A stretch of DNA of 64,000 nucleotides from Paramecium tetraurelia (lineage: Eukaryota > Ciliophora > Oligohymenophorea > Peniculida > Parameciidae). A program made the position numbers and the translations under genes. The notes under the pieces are model-generated. The model searched no databases, had not been told where the DNA came from, and saw only the letters and a list, made by a program, of their open reading frames with translations. Location of the stretch: positions 372,001 to 436,000 of the forward strand of contig NW_001799266.1 in assembly GCF_000165425.1 (NCBI RefSeq), written 5' to 3'. This document shows positions 35,410 to 48,108 of the stretch, piece after piece. How positions within the stretch are numbered: position 1 is the stretch's first letter; every line of letters starts with the position of its first letter.

Positions 35410-38400
35410 ATGAAATTCAGGGAGAGAAATTAATATTCATTTATAGAATAATTGTAAGCCATTTAACATCTACAGCTTTTAGATTTAAGTCTTTCTAATA
35501 ATAGCATTTCATATTGTGATGAGCAAATTGGAAAAGGAGAAAACGAGTTAGATTAACATTCTTACCTTTCTGAAATTTGTCCTAATGATGTTGTTATGGA
35601 CTGAAACAGATTACGATTTTGTATAAGGCAATGAAATGGATTAGAGAAGCTATAGTTTTGAGGTTTATGGGATGATGATCTTTTTCGTTATTGCTATAGA
35701 ATCCTAGTTTGTTAAAACTATTGCAATCTTATTTTCATTATTATACACATTATTAAGGTAATTTAAATAAAAATAGATAGATAACCAAAATTCAAAAACC
35801 CCACTGAAATTATAGGTTCAACTAAAATCATCCTAGGTCACATATTCATTTAGCTATTTTATTTCTATCACTTGTATTCGATGCCAAAAACAAAGATGGA
35901 ATAAAAATCACTAAATGAATCGCCATTATTATCGCAGAGAGTAGGTCTAACAGTCACCTAAAGAGAAAACACAGATACTTAAAACAAAAAAATTAATTTT
36001 CAGGAAGTAGTTGCATAGGAATTAGATAACGAGAAGGCAATATCAAATTAGGAAGAGGTATTTGAAATGTTGCTCACTGGATTTTAATGTGGTATCTACA
36101 TACTTGAAACTGCAAAACAACCAGTTCGTATAATCAATTCTTTTATGTCTCATATTGTTTTAACTGATGAACAACTTAATAGTGATCTTATGCAATTGGA
36201 ACTGTATGATTTTGGAATGATGCAAGAGAACCATAATTATACAATTTTACCTTGTTTCCATAGAAGCAAAGACATCAGTCATTTCGTCGCATTCACATCA
36301 ACATTAGAGTATGCTTATATTCATATTATTGGACCTAGAATATTTGTTTTGAAAATATACCAAGTATAGAGAAGAAAGAAGTTCAATTATTTTATCGAAA
36401 GATGCAGATGAAAACATTGATTGAACACTTGTTGGCTTTTTCTCACATCAAATTTGCTTTAATCAAATAAACCTTAGATTTCTCGTTGAAAATTTATTTG
36501 AAGAAAGGTAAATTGATTTGTGTATTTTAGATAAATTATACACGCAAGTCATTCTCAATCCAATTGTCCTTGCCAATAAACCACAAATTGCCATCTATAT
36601 TTAGGATCTGACAGAAGAACCATTTATTTTATAATTACAACAATACATAAGAAATGGTGATGAATTAATCCAAACTATTTCTCAGAAAATAAAAGAACCT
36701 CTGAATTGCACTCTATCTATGTTAGAATTAGTCCAAGTATGATATCATAATTCTAAAAAAAGAAAGAAGTCAATCAAGAGTTGTAAACTAAATATATTGA
36801 TCCTGCTCTGGCTGGATGTAAATTATTAATTAGCACTGCTAGTGACATCTAAGATTATGTTACTTTGCATAAAAATAACAAGTTAGAGAAAAGTCTAATG
36901 GACATTCACACCAAGGAATTTATTTCAGATTGTTTGAACATCATTAAATCATAAGCTTTGTTTAGAGGCTTGAGCATACAAGTCAACATTAAACAAAATG
37001 TTCCCATCTTCCTAAAAACGGATCCCAATCGTCTAAGATAAATAATACTCAATTTGTTAGGTAATATTTTATTTAACTGACAGTTAAGTCAATTTAATTA
37101 ACCATTAACGGCTTCATTGAAATAGGATGTCAAAAGTCGCCTTTGTTGGCAGACCACATTGAAATCCTCATTAAAGTTATGGCCTAAAATGTAAATGAAA
37201 GCATCCTAGAATCTATTGAATTAACCCTCAAGTATCTAAAATAATAGACTTTACTTAATCCTCAAGTAATTGATTTGGTTGCAACATCCAAATAATTTTG
37301 TTTTTCCATCATAACAGCATTTTATATCTCCTTAGCCATAGCAATTATGCCATTTGAATTTAATTTGGTTAAGACAGAAGGATGGTACTCAATTTTATTT
37401 TGTGCTCCTAATTAAAAATGAGAACCCTAATTTCAGTCAACAATTAAGTTAAAAACGATAATCTGCTTTAATAGCAAATAAACAGTAATTCCAATAGGTC
37501 TTTGGTCAAAATAACTTATATCGAAGACACTAATCACAAAGACTTACAGAAATCAGTAGATTACAGATCCAAAAAAAATTAGAGAAAATCAAAAGAGAAT
37601 CATAAATCGAGACGACTATAGATATGCGAGAATCCATTTTGCCATAATTTGGCTAATCTGATGCTTCAGATTAGTAATAGCCTAAAAAATCATACTCGGT
37701 TTCACAAATTTCAGAATAAGATGACTCTAAAAGTTCTTCTCCTGATTCAAAAAATGAATTTAATGATCATGAACAATTCGAGGTGGAAATCTTTTCGAGT
37801 AAATCAAGTCTTTATCTTAATGATAAAATTGAGAACATAGAGAAGTAATAATAGCCATAGCAATTTTTTGATACTATTTTATAATTGAAAGAACCTAAAG
37901 CCAGGAAGATCTCAGTTAGTATGATCTAGACTAGGTTGAATCAATAAATATAATAATAATAACTGTCATCGAGTTAGAGGGATTCTCTTTTAACTTTTGG
38001 AGGAAGATCTTCAGTTTATTCATCTATGAGGGTTTCTTCTATTAATTTGGGTCCGAATGAATTGTTAGATTGCTTTGAAAAAATGGAGAGAGTCAAAAAT
38101 CAATAATTTATTTATAAATGTTAGGTAAATTTAGATGATTTATATTAAAGTGTCCAAAGATATTGATTTGTGAACAGAATGACTTTGATTTATACGCAAT
38201 CTCTCATTAATTGAGTAATTTGAAGATACCTTACGTTTACACCATGTAAAGAGTCCACATAGTTGAATTATTGAGGAAGTAATTCTCCTAGTTCAAGACT
38301 TGTTGTAAAGGCTATCACGTAGTATTTATTGGAGTGGAATACGTTAATGAGTAATTAGCTGCTGATTGCACTAAAATCAAGGCAGTTCTGTAAGAGTTCC

Positions 38401-38551
38401 AGAAGGATACAATAATCATAGGATTGATAGGGTTCTAAGGGGAAGATTTTAGAGCCACTATAAAAAAGCTGCCATTCCATGACTGCTTGTCTAAGCCAAT
38501 CATGATTGATGCTTTACTATTTATTATAGCCAAATGGGTAAGATTGTGAAG
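35410..38551 (+). CDS. hybrid histidine-kinase-like membrane protein, phospho-acceptor sites replaced
   Basis: Starts MKFRERNQYSFIEQ at 35410. The N-terminus has membrane helices (FLIIAFHIVMSKLEKEK, LKFVLMMLLWTE, MMIFFVIAIESQFVKTIAIL), followed by a PAS-like cytoplasmic part. The dimerisation region reads ISQKIKEPLNCTLSMLEL, with Gln where the phospho-histidine should be. An ATPase-like region follows (TDPNRLRQIILNLL) but its glycine boxes are poorly kept. The C-terminus is a receiver-like domain (PKILICEQNDFDLYAISHQL ... LSKPI) in which the acceptor Asp position reads HVVFIGVEY, so Gly replaces Asp. Introns of 22-26 nt fit throughout (e.g. 35451-35472, 36505-36527, 36737-36762, 37049-37071). 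A +1 shift is required at an A-run (37424-37428). A signalling pseudo-kinase is inferred. TGA 38549-38551. Confidence 0.7.
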
Positions 38552-38691
38552 ACTTATCTATTTTCATTATTGATAACTAATTATTCTGCAATATTTCAGG
38601 GTCTGAAATATATAATTTTATTCTTGTTTTCAAAAGGATAAAAGAGTTAATTTGTAATTTATATTAAACATATATTTATAAATACAAAATT

Positions 38692-40552
38692 ATGAAGGCT
38701 GCAATTGAGAAAGTTAAAGGCAATTTATCATCTCATAGAATGACCATAAAAGATATAGTTTAAGAAGTTCTCAAGAAATCTGATGCAGACTTCTAGGATG
38801 ATGAAGATCTCAAAGTAAGTTATGGATGTATTTAACCTCATAGAACATTGTGGCATTGCTGTAGAAAGATCCAAATTAAAGATCCCAATTGGATGTGGAT
38901 AAAATTAGATTGTCATTTTTTAGATTCAAGTTTTTCTCAGAATTGGAATAGTCAATGGGAGCTGAAATGGTTTAAGGATTATATAAATAATTGGGTTACG
39001 AATTATAGAAGAAAAGACAGACAATATTTAACATAGGCGACATTGGAAAGAAGTTTTATATAATTCTGAAGGGCAGTGTTTGGGTTCTGGTGTAGAAAAA
39101 GGGATTGCAAGAAGGATCTGGTCCTACAGAGGAGGATTAATAATAAGAAGAACAATTAAAGAACGAAAAAAATAAGGAAATGATGGAGAACATGAAAAAG
39201 AGCACAAGAAAAAAGTCTAAGAAATCAAAACATTAGGCATTCGTCACGCAAGTAACATTAGATGACATCTTTGCCACAATGACAGATTAAGAATATCTAG
39301 ATACTCAATTTCCAACATTAACAAAAGTAGGAATAATTAATGCGGGGGAAAGCTTTGGAGAAATTGCATTGACTAAACAAGTGCCAAGAACAGCCACTAT
39401 TGTTGCAGCAGAAGATACACATTTTGCTACAGTTACTAGGGATTAATTTAATAAATTGTTGTCTGTTTTTTATGAAACACAGCAAAAATAGAATATTGGA
39501 TTTTTAAGTAAAGTTGCCATATTTTCTGATTGGAATGAATAGATGCTAAATCAATTGTATTACCATTTCAAATTGGAGGAGAGAAAGTTATTCTAAGTGA
39601 TTTACAAGGAAGAAGAAGAAGCAAAGTATCTATTATTATAATCATTAGTACTATATATTTACTTAAATAAGGAGAAATAGAATTGTCACGCTCTGTCGAT
39701 ATTACTTAATAGTAACTTACTCCTAATCTTACACTGTAAAAATTCTTTACTAAAACTGAAAGAAAATTCGAAAGGGTTCGTACTTCTGTGATAACTGCAG
39801 GTTAGATCTTTGGACATGAAGAAGTAAGATTTATTGTTAGTCTTTAGGTTTTGGCTGGAACTAAAAGACAATATAGAGCCATGAGTATAAGCTAGAAAGT
39901 CGTTTATTTTGTATTAGATAAATAGAGATTCTTATAGTATTTTTAGAGGGGATAAGCAATTCAGAAACTCTAAAAATTTGATGCCAAGAAGCTAAATTAA
40001 AGAACATAATCTTTGGATATCATTAAAGAGCTTAAAAAAATACCTTTATTCACTGAACATAGAGATGTCCCATTCATAGACACAGCATAAACTAAGACTA
40101 GAATTAAGAACTCAGTCGAAAGAATAGGAAATCCAGTTGAACATACAGGATATGAAATGTTGCAAGGACATGGCCATATAAACAAAGCACATTATAATTT
40201 CAGAAGGAATATTGACATTATCAAATAGAATGTTTAGAACAGCGAACCATTATCATTAGATAAAGCTCTATTTCACATTGAGGCTAGCAAAGGTTCTTAG
40301 ATAAGCATCATCAATAAAGTAACAATTAATCATAATTAGGTCTTTCCTGCAGCTGCAAGACCTAAATATTCAATACCAGAATGCTCTATATCATCTTAAA
40401 CGATTATTAAATCTCTGAAGCTACCAAGGATCTTAACTGAGGTCGATTCAGTCATGCTTAATAGAACAAATAAGGAGTACTTGAATAGTTTCAAAGCTTC
40501 CTCTATCTACTCAATAGGGTTACCCGATGAATCATAAAAAACAATAAATTGA
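38692..40552 (+). CDS. protein with two cyclic-nucleotide-binding domains
   Basis: Starts MKAAIEKVKGNLSSHRMTIK at 38692. A 29-nt intron (38818-38846) leads into the first cNMP-binding fold: FNIGDIGKKFYIILKGSVWV, a long Lys/Glu insertion, then INAGESFGEIALTKQVPRTA, a good phosphate-binding cassette with the conserved Gly-Glu and Arg. A second copy follows from KVAIFSDWNEQMLNQLYYHF onwards, with a less clear cassette (ITAGQIFGHEE). Introns of 23 nt near 39629-39651 and 24 nt near 39826-39849 fit. A basic, low-complexity tail extends to TGA 40550-40552. No kinase or channel part is attached. It could be a regulatory subunit-like or ciliary cNMP sensor. Confidence 0.83.
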
Positions 40553-40672
40553 TACTTGTTTCTTTATTTAATAGAGCTTATTTAGTAACATATATATTGA
40601 TATTTTAAATGATAGATTATTGTAACATTAATCAATTCTTTATACTTAATTTGATTTTTAAATTATTATATA

Positions 40673-42415
40673 ATGGATTATCATCCATAAAAAGGAGGGT
40701 ATGGAATACCAATGAGTGGTAATATCCTGTCAGGCTATAAACATTATTACAAAGCTACAAATCACATAAGAATGCCATATGTAGAAGAAACCTATGAATT
40801 TAAAGAAGAAGATAAATAAGACCATGTAGATTTCACAAAAAAGGAGAAATCAGGAATAAAGATATTTGATGACAACACATTGGAATTTGAATGCAAAAAA
40901 CTCACTATGCAAGATTTAGAAAAATTGGATTTATAACAAAGCAACATTACTGAATAAGGCATGTCCACGATTTGCTCCTCAAAGAATTGTTGCAATATAA
41001 CTGAATTGGATTTATCAAAGAATTCTTATAATGTGACAGACACCTTCCTCAGATTGATAGGAGAGTCGTAATATTTAGTTAAACTCGAAACCTTATTCCT
41101 TGATGACAGTGCTGTATCTGATAATGGAATTATGTTTATAACATAGCCTTTTACAAAACCAGTTGATCAATATACTTTGTATGCCACCCACAATTTAAGA
41201 AGAACTAAAAAGCATCTGGAATCAACTAGAGGAATGACAGGTCAAAATTTTAATAGTACTGCAGCTATGACTCATACCAGCGATTCGTAAACTCAGTTCT
41301 CAGATTCAAACAAATTCAGAAATTTTGTGAACCATCTTAACAAATTATCTCTTTAAGGATTAAATATAACAGATAGAGGACTCTAATGTATTTCTTTTAG
41401 TTAGAATGTACGTCTTCGATATTTGAATTTGTCATTTACTAAAATAACTGATAAAGGAATCGTTGAATACTTTAATTCTTCCAATAGCGCATTTTTAGAA
41501 TACTTAGACATCTCTCATTAACCAATTACAGATGAAAGCATCAAAGCGTTTGCATATTCTGAATTTTGCAAATCCTTGATTGTTTTCATAATAAACAGTT
41601 GCCCATTGACTAATGAGAGTATGATTCATCTTTGCAATTCTCCTAATACTATTAATATGGTGGAACTAAATCTTGGCACATTCACTAAATCTTATATGAC
41701 AGGAGATGCCATTAGAATTTTAAGTGAAGCCAAGTATATGAGTGCCCTAAAGAATTTGAATTTAGATGGACAACCATTTCCAGAGAGTAATTTTGATATT
41801 TTATAAATTTACAGTCACCCTTCTAAAATTCATCAAGAGTCCTATCATGAATAATATAGAAAAATTGTCGATAGCAAAGAATGAGGACATCACAGATAGT
41901 TTTTGTGGAGCCATCTATGAATTTTATCAGGCAGAACAATATAAGTCTTTAAAGTATTTGAATTTAATGAAGACCAATATTACTGAGAGAGGAGTTGTCC
42001 AATTATAAGATTTATTTAAGTTAGTTCATTCAATTGATAACTTGTCTTCATTGGTAAAAAGTAATTAATATGTTAATCACTAATTCTAGTTAAGGAACAA
42101 ACAAGAGCAGGAATAAAGTGCTTTATATGTGATCGATGTTTGTAGTAGTAGGATACTGAAAGGGATAATTATAGAGATAAAAAAGCACCAATAAATCCAC
42201 ATAATTGTTTTATTTGCAGAACCAGATAGATTACAACAATAGAGTATCCAGCAAAAGCTTGTTATGGATGTGGCAAAGGGTTCCAAGAGAAAACATGTCA
42301 TTTGTGTTAAAAACAAACAGGAAAGCATCAATTATTTAGATGTCATCTTTGTGCTATCGGTAATAACAAATTCAAGTGCTTTAATTGTGATAGAATGATT
42401 TTGGCCAAAAGATGA
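40673..42415 (+). CDS. leucine-rich-repeat protein with CxxC-rich tail
   Basis: Starts MDYHPQKGGYGIPMSGNILS at 40673. After an N-terminal linker come RNI-like leucine-rich repeats: ITELDLSKN, LRYLNLSFTKITDKGI, LEYLDISHQPITDESI, LKNLNLDGQPFPE, LKYLNLMKTNITERGV. A 28-nt intron (41790-41817) restores frame in the repeats. A 29-nt intron near 42067-42095 joins a C-terminal segment with at least six CxxC pairs (CFICDRC, CFICR, CYGCGKGF, CHLC, CHLC, CFNC), probably binding several zinc ions. Ends at TGA 42413-42415. The LRR-plus-zinc-ribbon layout suggests protein-protein interaction, perhaps ciliary. The tail could instead be a separate small gene, but the splice gives clean continuity. Confidence 0.78.
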
Positions 42416-42536
42416 AAAACTGAATAATTGATATACTTATTATTATTTAATATGTAATAAGACGCAATAAATAATGAGGAATTGCTGTTAATGATATGTA
42501 TTAATGTATATATACATCACATCTTGACTTCTTTTA

Positions 42537-43116
42537 ATCCGTCTAAAATGTAAACAAAAGCTGGAGAGGCTTAACCTTCCTTGTAATAACCAAGAACGAT
42601 GTGATTTTCCATGTCATATGACTCAGGGAACAGTAGCTGAAACCATAAATTGCATATATTACAATTAGAGATCGTTGAAGTTAGCAGAAACCCATTTGAT
42701 GAATTCACCAGCACCCTTTTAGAATGAAGCAACTCTATTAGGTTTGTTGGCTTCTAAGTATGCCTTGACCTTCTTGGCATAGGCCTTGAAGTATGTGACA
42801 TAATCAGCTTTGGTAAATTGTGTTTCAGCGTATTTTAAAAGCATCAATAATGTTATTCACTTTTTAGGCTTAATCATCTACACCACCATCTTCTTCATCT
42901 TCATTCTTGCCACCGAAATGACCACCAGCACCTAAAGATATTATTTCTTTAAATTACCAACATCAACATTGAGTGCTCCTTTAACAATATCTTATGATTG
43001 AACTTCACCAATAACACCTTCGAATTTCTCTTCCATATTGAAACTGTCTGAAACGATTTCTTCTCCACTGAATGCGTCAACGTAGATCTAAATATAGTTT
43101 ATGTTTATACCTTCAT
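42537..43116 (-). CDS. TCTP: translationally controlled tumour protein (TCTP)
   Basis: Begins MK, then after a 24-nt intron (about 43089-43111) IYVDAFSGEEIVSDSFNMEE, the TCTP N-terminus. GVIGEVQSQDIVKGALNVDV and, after a 26-nt intron near 42937-42962, GAGGHFGGKNEDEEDGGVDD correspond to the conserved core and flexible loop. Later text includes FTKADYVTYFKAYAKKVKAY and VPQSYDMENHIVLGYYKEG. Ends VYILDGLKEVKM at TGA 42537-42539. Near 42833-42836 one extra base in an A/T run breaks frame (needs +1) in the helical hairpin. TCTP is a small conserved cytosolic protein tied to growth and calcium binding. The break is most likely a sequence error, because the rest is well conserved. Confidence 0.85.
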
Positions 43117-43239
43117 TTAATTTTTATCTAATAAAAAGATTTAAATTTTTGGTCATCATAATTAATGGTTTTATATTGTTTTCATATTCATTTAAGCATC
43201 TCATAATAGTTAATAAATATATAATAATCTTGATGCAAT

Positions 43240-44668
43240 TCATTACTTCTTTTTCCCTATCACCAAGTGTGCAACTCCCTTCTTCTTTTACTCTTCCTTC
43301 AAAGCCTGCATCAATGGTCCTTCTGATTGAGCCCTCATTTTTTATTTTTGTCTTATTAATTCGCTTCTCTTCTTTTTCTCTATTTTGTTCTTACTTGGAC
43401 CATCTCCATGGAATATCCAACACTAATATCTGAATGCTTCTTTAGGTGTCATTAATTTTCCAGAATGATCTCTATAAACTAAATTTATTTCCCCGTCCTT
43501 TTATTCTTGATCTTTAAAAACTCTCTGATCTTTATTTCTCCCAACATAGTCATACTTCGATGGATTCAATTCTCCTCTCTTTCTAAGTAACCCCAAAGTT
43601 GCAGTTAATCCATGAACATGTTACCCTTCCTCCAAAAACTCTATGCCATCCTCATCCTTTTTAATTTCATTATTGTCTTTCTCTTATTACTCCTCTTGCT
43701 ATTCCTCTTTCTCTACAAATATATCATTTTTTTAAATCTCTTCCCTTATATTCTCCAATTCCATTTTTGATTATTATTATCTATTTTATACAACTATTCT
43801 TTCCGTAGGTAATCTAACATTTACCACTGATGTTGTTCCATTTTTAGTATCTCTGATTGAATATCCTGTATTAATTCTGAGATTAATCTCCTCCATTTCC
43901 TTGTCTGTCTTAACATTGCTTAAAAAATCAGTTGATTATTCAATGACTTTAATTTCTTATACTTCACTTCCTTGAATCTTTACTTATGGAATCATAAATT
44001 CATTCTATTTTATCTTGTGCAATTCCTCCTCTTTCTATTTATTTTAATCCATGAGCTCCTTAATATTATCTTCTTGTTTTTGTATTTGCTAATTCATTTT
44101 CTATCTTTATTAATTTAAGATGGATCTCTGTAATAATTCATAATCATCTTCCTCTAATATAGCCTTATCTATCTTAGATATTCGTTCTTCAGCAAATGGA
44201 TTTGCTTATTATGGTTTTTGAAATTTCTTTTTAATCAATGTAGTTGGAATACTTGGCTTATAATCACTTGCCACATTATCTATTACATTCAATGAAATCT
44301 GCTAATTTTTGTTTAGTTTACTTTTGATTGCTTATAAATCATTCTACTTTGGTTCATCTATTAACTTTCCATCAGAGGCAATATAGAAACCTTCTTTTTC
44401 TATTTTGATTTTCATCGTACTTATCTAAGATTTCCTTCTTCTCTTCGCCATCATATTTCTAACTATAATGTGCTTTCTTTATTTATTCCTTTAACTTTTC
44501 ATTTTTTTTAATCTGATCCTAAACTTTAATCAGATCGTTTTCAAGCACATCGTCTACTTCGTTTAATTGATCACCATCCAACAATTGTTAATCTGCCAAG
44601 CAAAGTATCATCTCTCCACCTACTTATATTTCATCTTCATTTACGTCTACTTTAATTTTGTGTGACAT
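43240..44668 (-). CDS. SART1: SART1/Snu66-like U4/U6.U5 tri-snRNP protein
   Basis: Starts MSHKIKVDVNEDEIQVGGEM at 44668. A 21-nt intron near 44401-44421 fixes the frame into DGKLIDEPKQNDLQAIKSK. The middle is charged and coiled. The C-terminus matches the SART-1 family: GLTATLGLLRKRGELNPSK, DYVGRNKDQRVF, EINLVYRDHSGKLMTPKEAF, FHGDGPSKNKIEKKKR, and GPLMQALKEEQKKKGVAHLV up to TGA 43240-43242. SART1/Snu66 is needed to recruit the tri-snRNP in pre-mRNA splicing. About 470 residues, shorter than animal SART1 because the long N-terminal region is reduced. Neighbour TCTP is on the same strand, 124 nt downstream. Confidence 0.9.
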
Positions 44669-44769
44669 TTAATTAAATTATATATTTAATATTATTGTGT
44701 AATTTGTGCTAAACGCAGAGTGATTCTATTTGATATAGTTCTCTATAAATTTATAGAAAAAATCATAAT

Positions 44770-45311
44770 TCACCATTCATCAGTATTTTTGATGTTTCCT
44801 TCTTTTTCATCTAACGGAACAGCTAATTTAACTTCTGGGACTTTAAAAGTTTCATTTAAATTCATTTTTTCTAATGATTAATAGAATTAATTTACCATCC
44901 TCTGACAATGAATTGAAATTGACAGGTATGACTGATTATTTTCCATTTTTGATATTTGTATTTCAGTTCCTCAAACTCAGTACAAGCTGTAATTAAATAT
45001 TTTAATTAATTCTGGGTTACTGCAACCTTTTTCTCTGGTAATTTGATCTGCGGTTTCAATTAATTACTAGTGCCTGTAAATAATGGGATGGCAGCATCTT
45101 ATTCATCCTCATCAATGATTCTATAAGATTAAGCATCACTGCTACTATTTTAGTCAGACGAACCTTTTTTTTTATCTTAAATCCTCCTTTTGATTAATTT
45201 GGTTTTCATCTATTTGTGATAATGAGATTCCTCGATCATTTAATTTAATTGATGATTGGCCGACAATTGTTTGCCCTCTTCTATTTATTATATAAATCGA
45301 AAAAACTTCAT
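44770..45311 (-). CDS. hypothetical charged protein, one frame break
   Basis: Starts MKFFRFIQQIEEGKQLSANH at 45311. It reads through a basic part (MKTKLIKRRIQDKKKGSSDQ) and LKPQIKLPEKKVAVTQNQLK. Near 44946-44950 a +1 shift in an A/T run is required to reach SVIPVNFNSLSEDE, then a 25-nt intron (about 44870-44894) leads into MNLNETFKVPEVKLAVPLDE and the stop at 44770-44772. The intron phase strongly supports the shifted frame. No family recognised. Confidence 0.5.
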
Positions 45312-45434
45312 GTAGATGACATCAGACTATATATAATGTGATATCAAATAATTACAATGATGGCCTTAGATGAATTCTTTTAATCGAAAAAACTATGCTG
45401 CTTTTTTGGCTTCACTTATTGCTAATACTTTTGT

Positions 45435-48065
45435 ATCAAATCCCTATAGGATAAATTATAAAGTTATACTCCTCATTCAAATTCTTATTAGATTTATGAA
45501 GATGTTGTATTCTGTAGAGGAGAATGTGATGGAAAATCATTCTGATGTTGAAGGACCAGTGCATAAAAAACTTAGTGGCCACATTCTCAAACAGCAAGTC
45601 TGTGATGTCCTTCCTTATGTCCACTATTAATTAAAGTCGATAACAATACATGGAAATAAGACATAGTTATTGTATATCAGCCAAAGACATTTTGAAACGC
45701 TGAAAGCATGTTCGCATTATAATAGGATCATTCTAATTCCTTTCAAAAAGAACTACTAATCCAAGGAGGTTGGCATTGATAATTTATGATTACAGAGATA
45801 TTATAAACAAGAATTGAGGATTTCTAAGCAATTCAATAGAGCTTCAGAATCAAAGAGATTTGTTTTGTTAAAGAGAATAACTATAACAATGTTCAACAAA
45901 CCTGTGTTATTCAACAGTGAACACATGGCAGCCTTCATTATATCTGGGTAATTCTTAAGTTCTTTAGCCTTCATTTCCAAGAGGATGGCTTTGATCAAAA
46001 CATTATACCCCGGCAATTGCTGATAAGGGACATTCTATTTGACGACAACTGAAATGTCGATTAAATCACACCACTCCTTCAGAAAAAAAAGAAGAATGCA
46101 ATGCCTCTTTTGCCAATTCTCTTCTGCCATTCTTCTTGATTGATAATTTCCATAAGCTTATTGATGTTGGCATTATATTTGGGTTGCTTAGTAAGATATT
46201 CGTAAAAGTGCCTATTCCAATCAAATAAGTCATTGAATTCCTTGTTTGTTATTTCATCAGTTTGTTTAGTGAGTGACCTCCATTCTGGTAGTTATGGATC
46301 ATCAACTCTTTGCACACTCTCAATTATTTTGGTTCTAAATTCTGGGATTTTAAAATAGGCACTGGCAAAGAAGTGTTCAACAAATGTTCGTTCATTATCA
46401 GCCAAAGATTTTTGTTTCAATTTTTGCAATACAATACCAAGAGACTTATATAAAAATGACTAATAATTGAGACCTATCTCAGTCTTGAATTTAAGCAGTT
46501 TCTCACTAGTTTTTTCTGTTTCCTCTGAAAATCCTACTTGATTTAAACTTAATTCTCCTCTATTTAAAATTAACTTAAGTAGAACGTAATACTCCTCTCG
46601 GATTGACTCTTCCTATTGGTCTGCAGATTCTAACAACTTTAAGGCTATCTCGATTAATAATTTCTGAGCGTTGAATAGATCCTGTTGAGATTTGTACTCA
46701 AAACAAATGATTGACTATTTGTCAGTCTATTTTAATATATTCTAGATGGTTCTAAGATAGAGAGCTTGAGAATTCTTCAATTCTGATTTAAGGAATAACT
46801 TAATTATAGTTGAGAATATTACATCTTTGGTTGAACAATTTTGTATCTTGTATTGGACATCCAATAAATGCTGTCCTGCCTGACTTAATTGTTGGATCTC
46901 TTTGACTGGCATCTTCCCTGAATTTACAACACTACTTCCCTATTGTATTCCCTTGTCTGTTCTCACACCAACAATTTGTTAATTTAAATAGGTAGGAATG
47001 ATAACTTAAAGATTGCAATTCAAATTGCCTTCCAATACACCGTGATTCCATAGTCTCCTATTAGTCTGTTGATACAAAATCTTGTACACTTTCAAATTAT
47101 TCTCAATAATCTATAGAGATATCTATGAAAACATACTTGATCACTATTCAATGCTTAGGTGAAGATTTGATTCAAATTGAAATAGGTTTCTGCTATAAGG
47201 GAATAATGCGGTTTGCTCATTGCTGATGTAGGATTAATGGCTTGATTGGCCTATTCGTTGTACCACAAGCAAACTTAGATGCTGGAGGATGATATTTCAA
47301 TGAGGGGCACTTCAACTGTCATTTCAACTCCGGATTATTTGTACACAATTTGTTTGATAACTTGTTTTTTGGCTTACGCACTATTGTTAGTGGATTGCTA
47401 ATTCTTTTGATAGGCAGGATTCAAGAATGCATCTGAGTATTCGCTTTAAAAACACAAGACTGAAGTGACCATTTTGAGTGAATAATAATACTCTGAATGT
47501 ATTAACGGTTCATTCATATTAAATTCCATCAACTAAGGCACAATGCTAACTTTTATGATTTAAGCGATTTTAAAGTCAAAACTGATTTTACCTTATTGTT
47601 GTTTCTTATTAATTAGGCCAGTGTATTCGTAATCCATGTGTTATGGGCCTGTAGCTATTAAAAACAAATTAATTGATATGGAAGCAATATTCTCATTATT
47701 TGGTGTCAGCAACACAACGTTCAGATATTGCTTCTTTAATTGCTCCTCGGTTATAGACATCTAAAACGCATGAGTCTATTTAAACTAGATTGTAACATGA
47801 ATTGTTTAATTTACATATAATTTTCCATAAAGTTCTTTCGAGCATTCCGTCTCAAACTAACCAAATTCACCTATTTTCATTGATATTTTGCCAGCTGGCT
47901 ATAATACTATAATCACTAGATTTAAAATACCAGATTATCCATCTTCACTTTGATACCTGATATTTTCACATTAAACTCCAAAGTCCCTTGAGTTTGGATA
48001 GGTATCGATTCTATGTCAGTCACTAGAGTTTCCTTTTACTAAGACCTTCCTGCACAAATACCCAT
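45435..48065 (-). CDS. large helical (HEAT/ARM-like) protein, unrecognised
   Basis: Starts MGICAGRSQQKETLVTDIES at 48065. The first third looks beta-rich (C2-like text such as GTLEFNVKISGIKV), and the remainder is alpha-helical with HEAT/ARM character. Introns fit at about 47897-47928 (32 nt), 47106-47131 (26 nt) and 45634-45659 (26 nt). The C-terminus reads FENVATKFFMHWSFNIRMIF, HHILLYRIQHLHK, reminiscent of DUF1765/HAM-8-type proteins, but I am not sure of this. An 8-A homopolymer at 46083-46090 breaks the frame by one base. Stop TGA at 45435-45437. About 850 residues. Role unknown. Confidence 0.6.
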
Positions 48066-48108
48066 TATTATTATTAATATGTATCTAATATATTATATTT
48101 AATATTTA

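Noticed and set aside
43101-43433. Plus-strand 110-codon frame over TCTP and SART1 3' ends
   Set aside because: It lies antisense to the conserved C-terminus of SART1 and the start of TCTP.
45370-45789. Plus-strand open frame of about 139 codons
   Set aside because: The opposite strand reads as the conserved-looking C-terminus of the large gene ending at 45435, with a good 26-nt intron, so this frame is a shadow.
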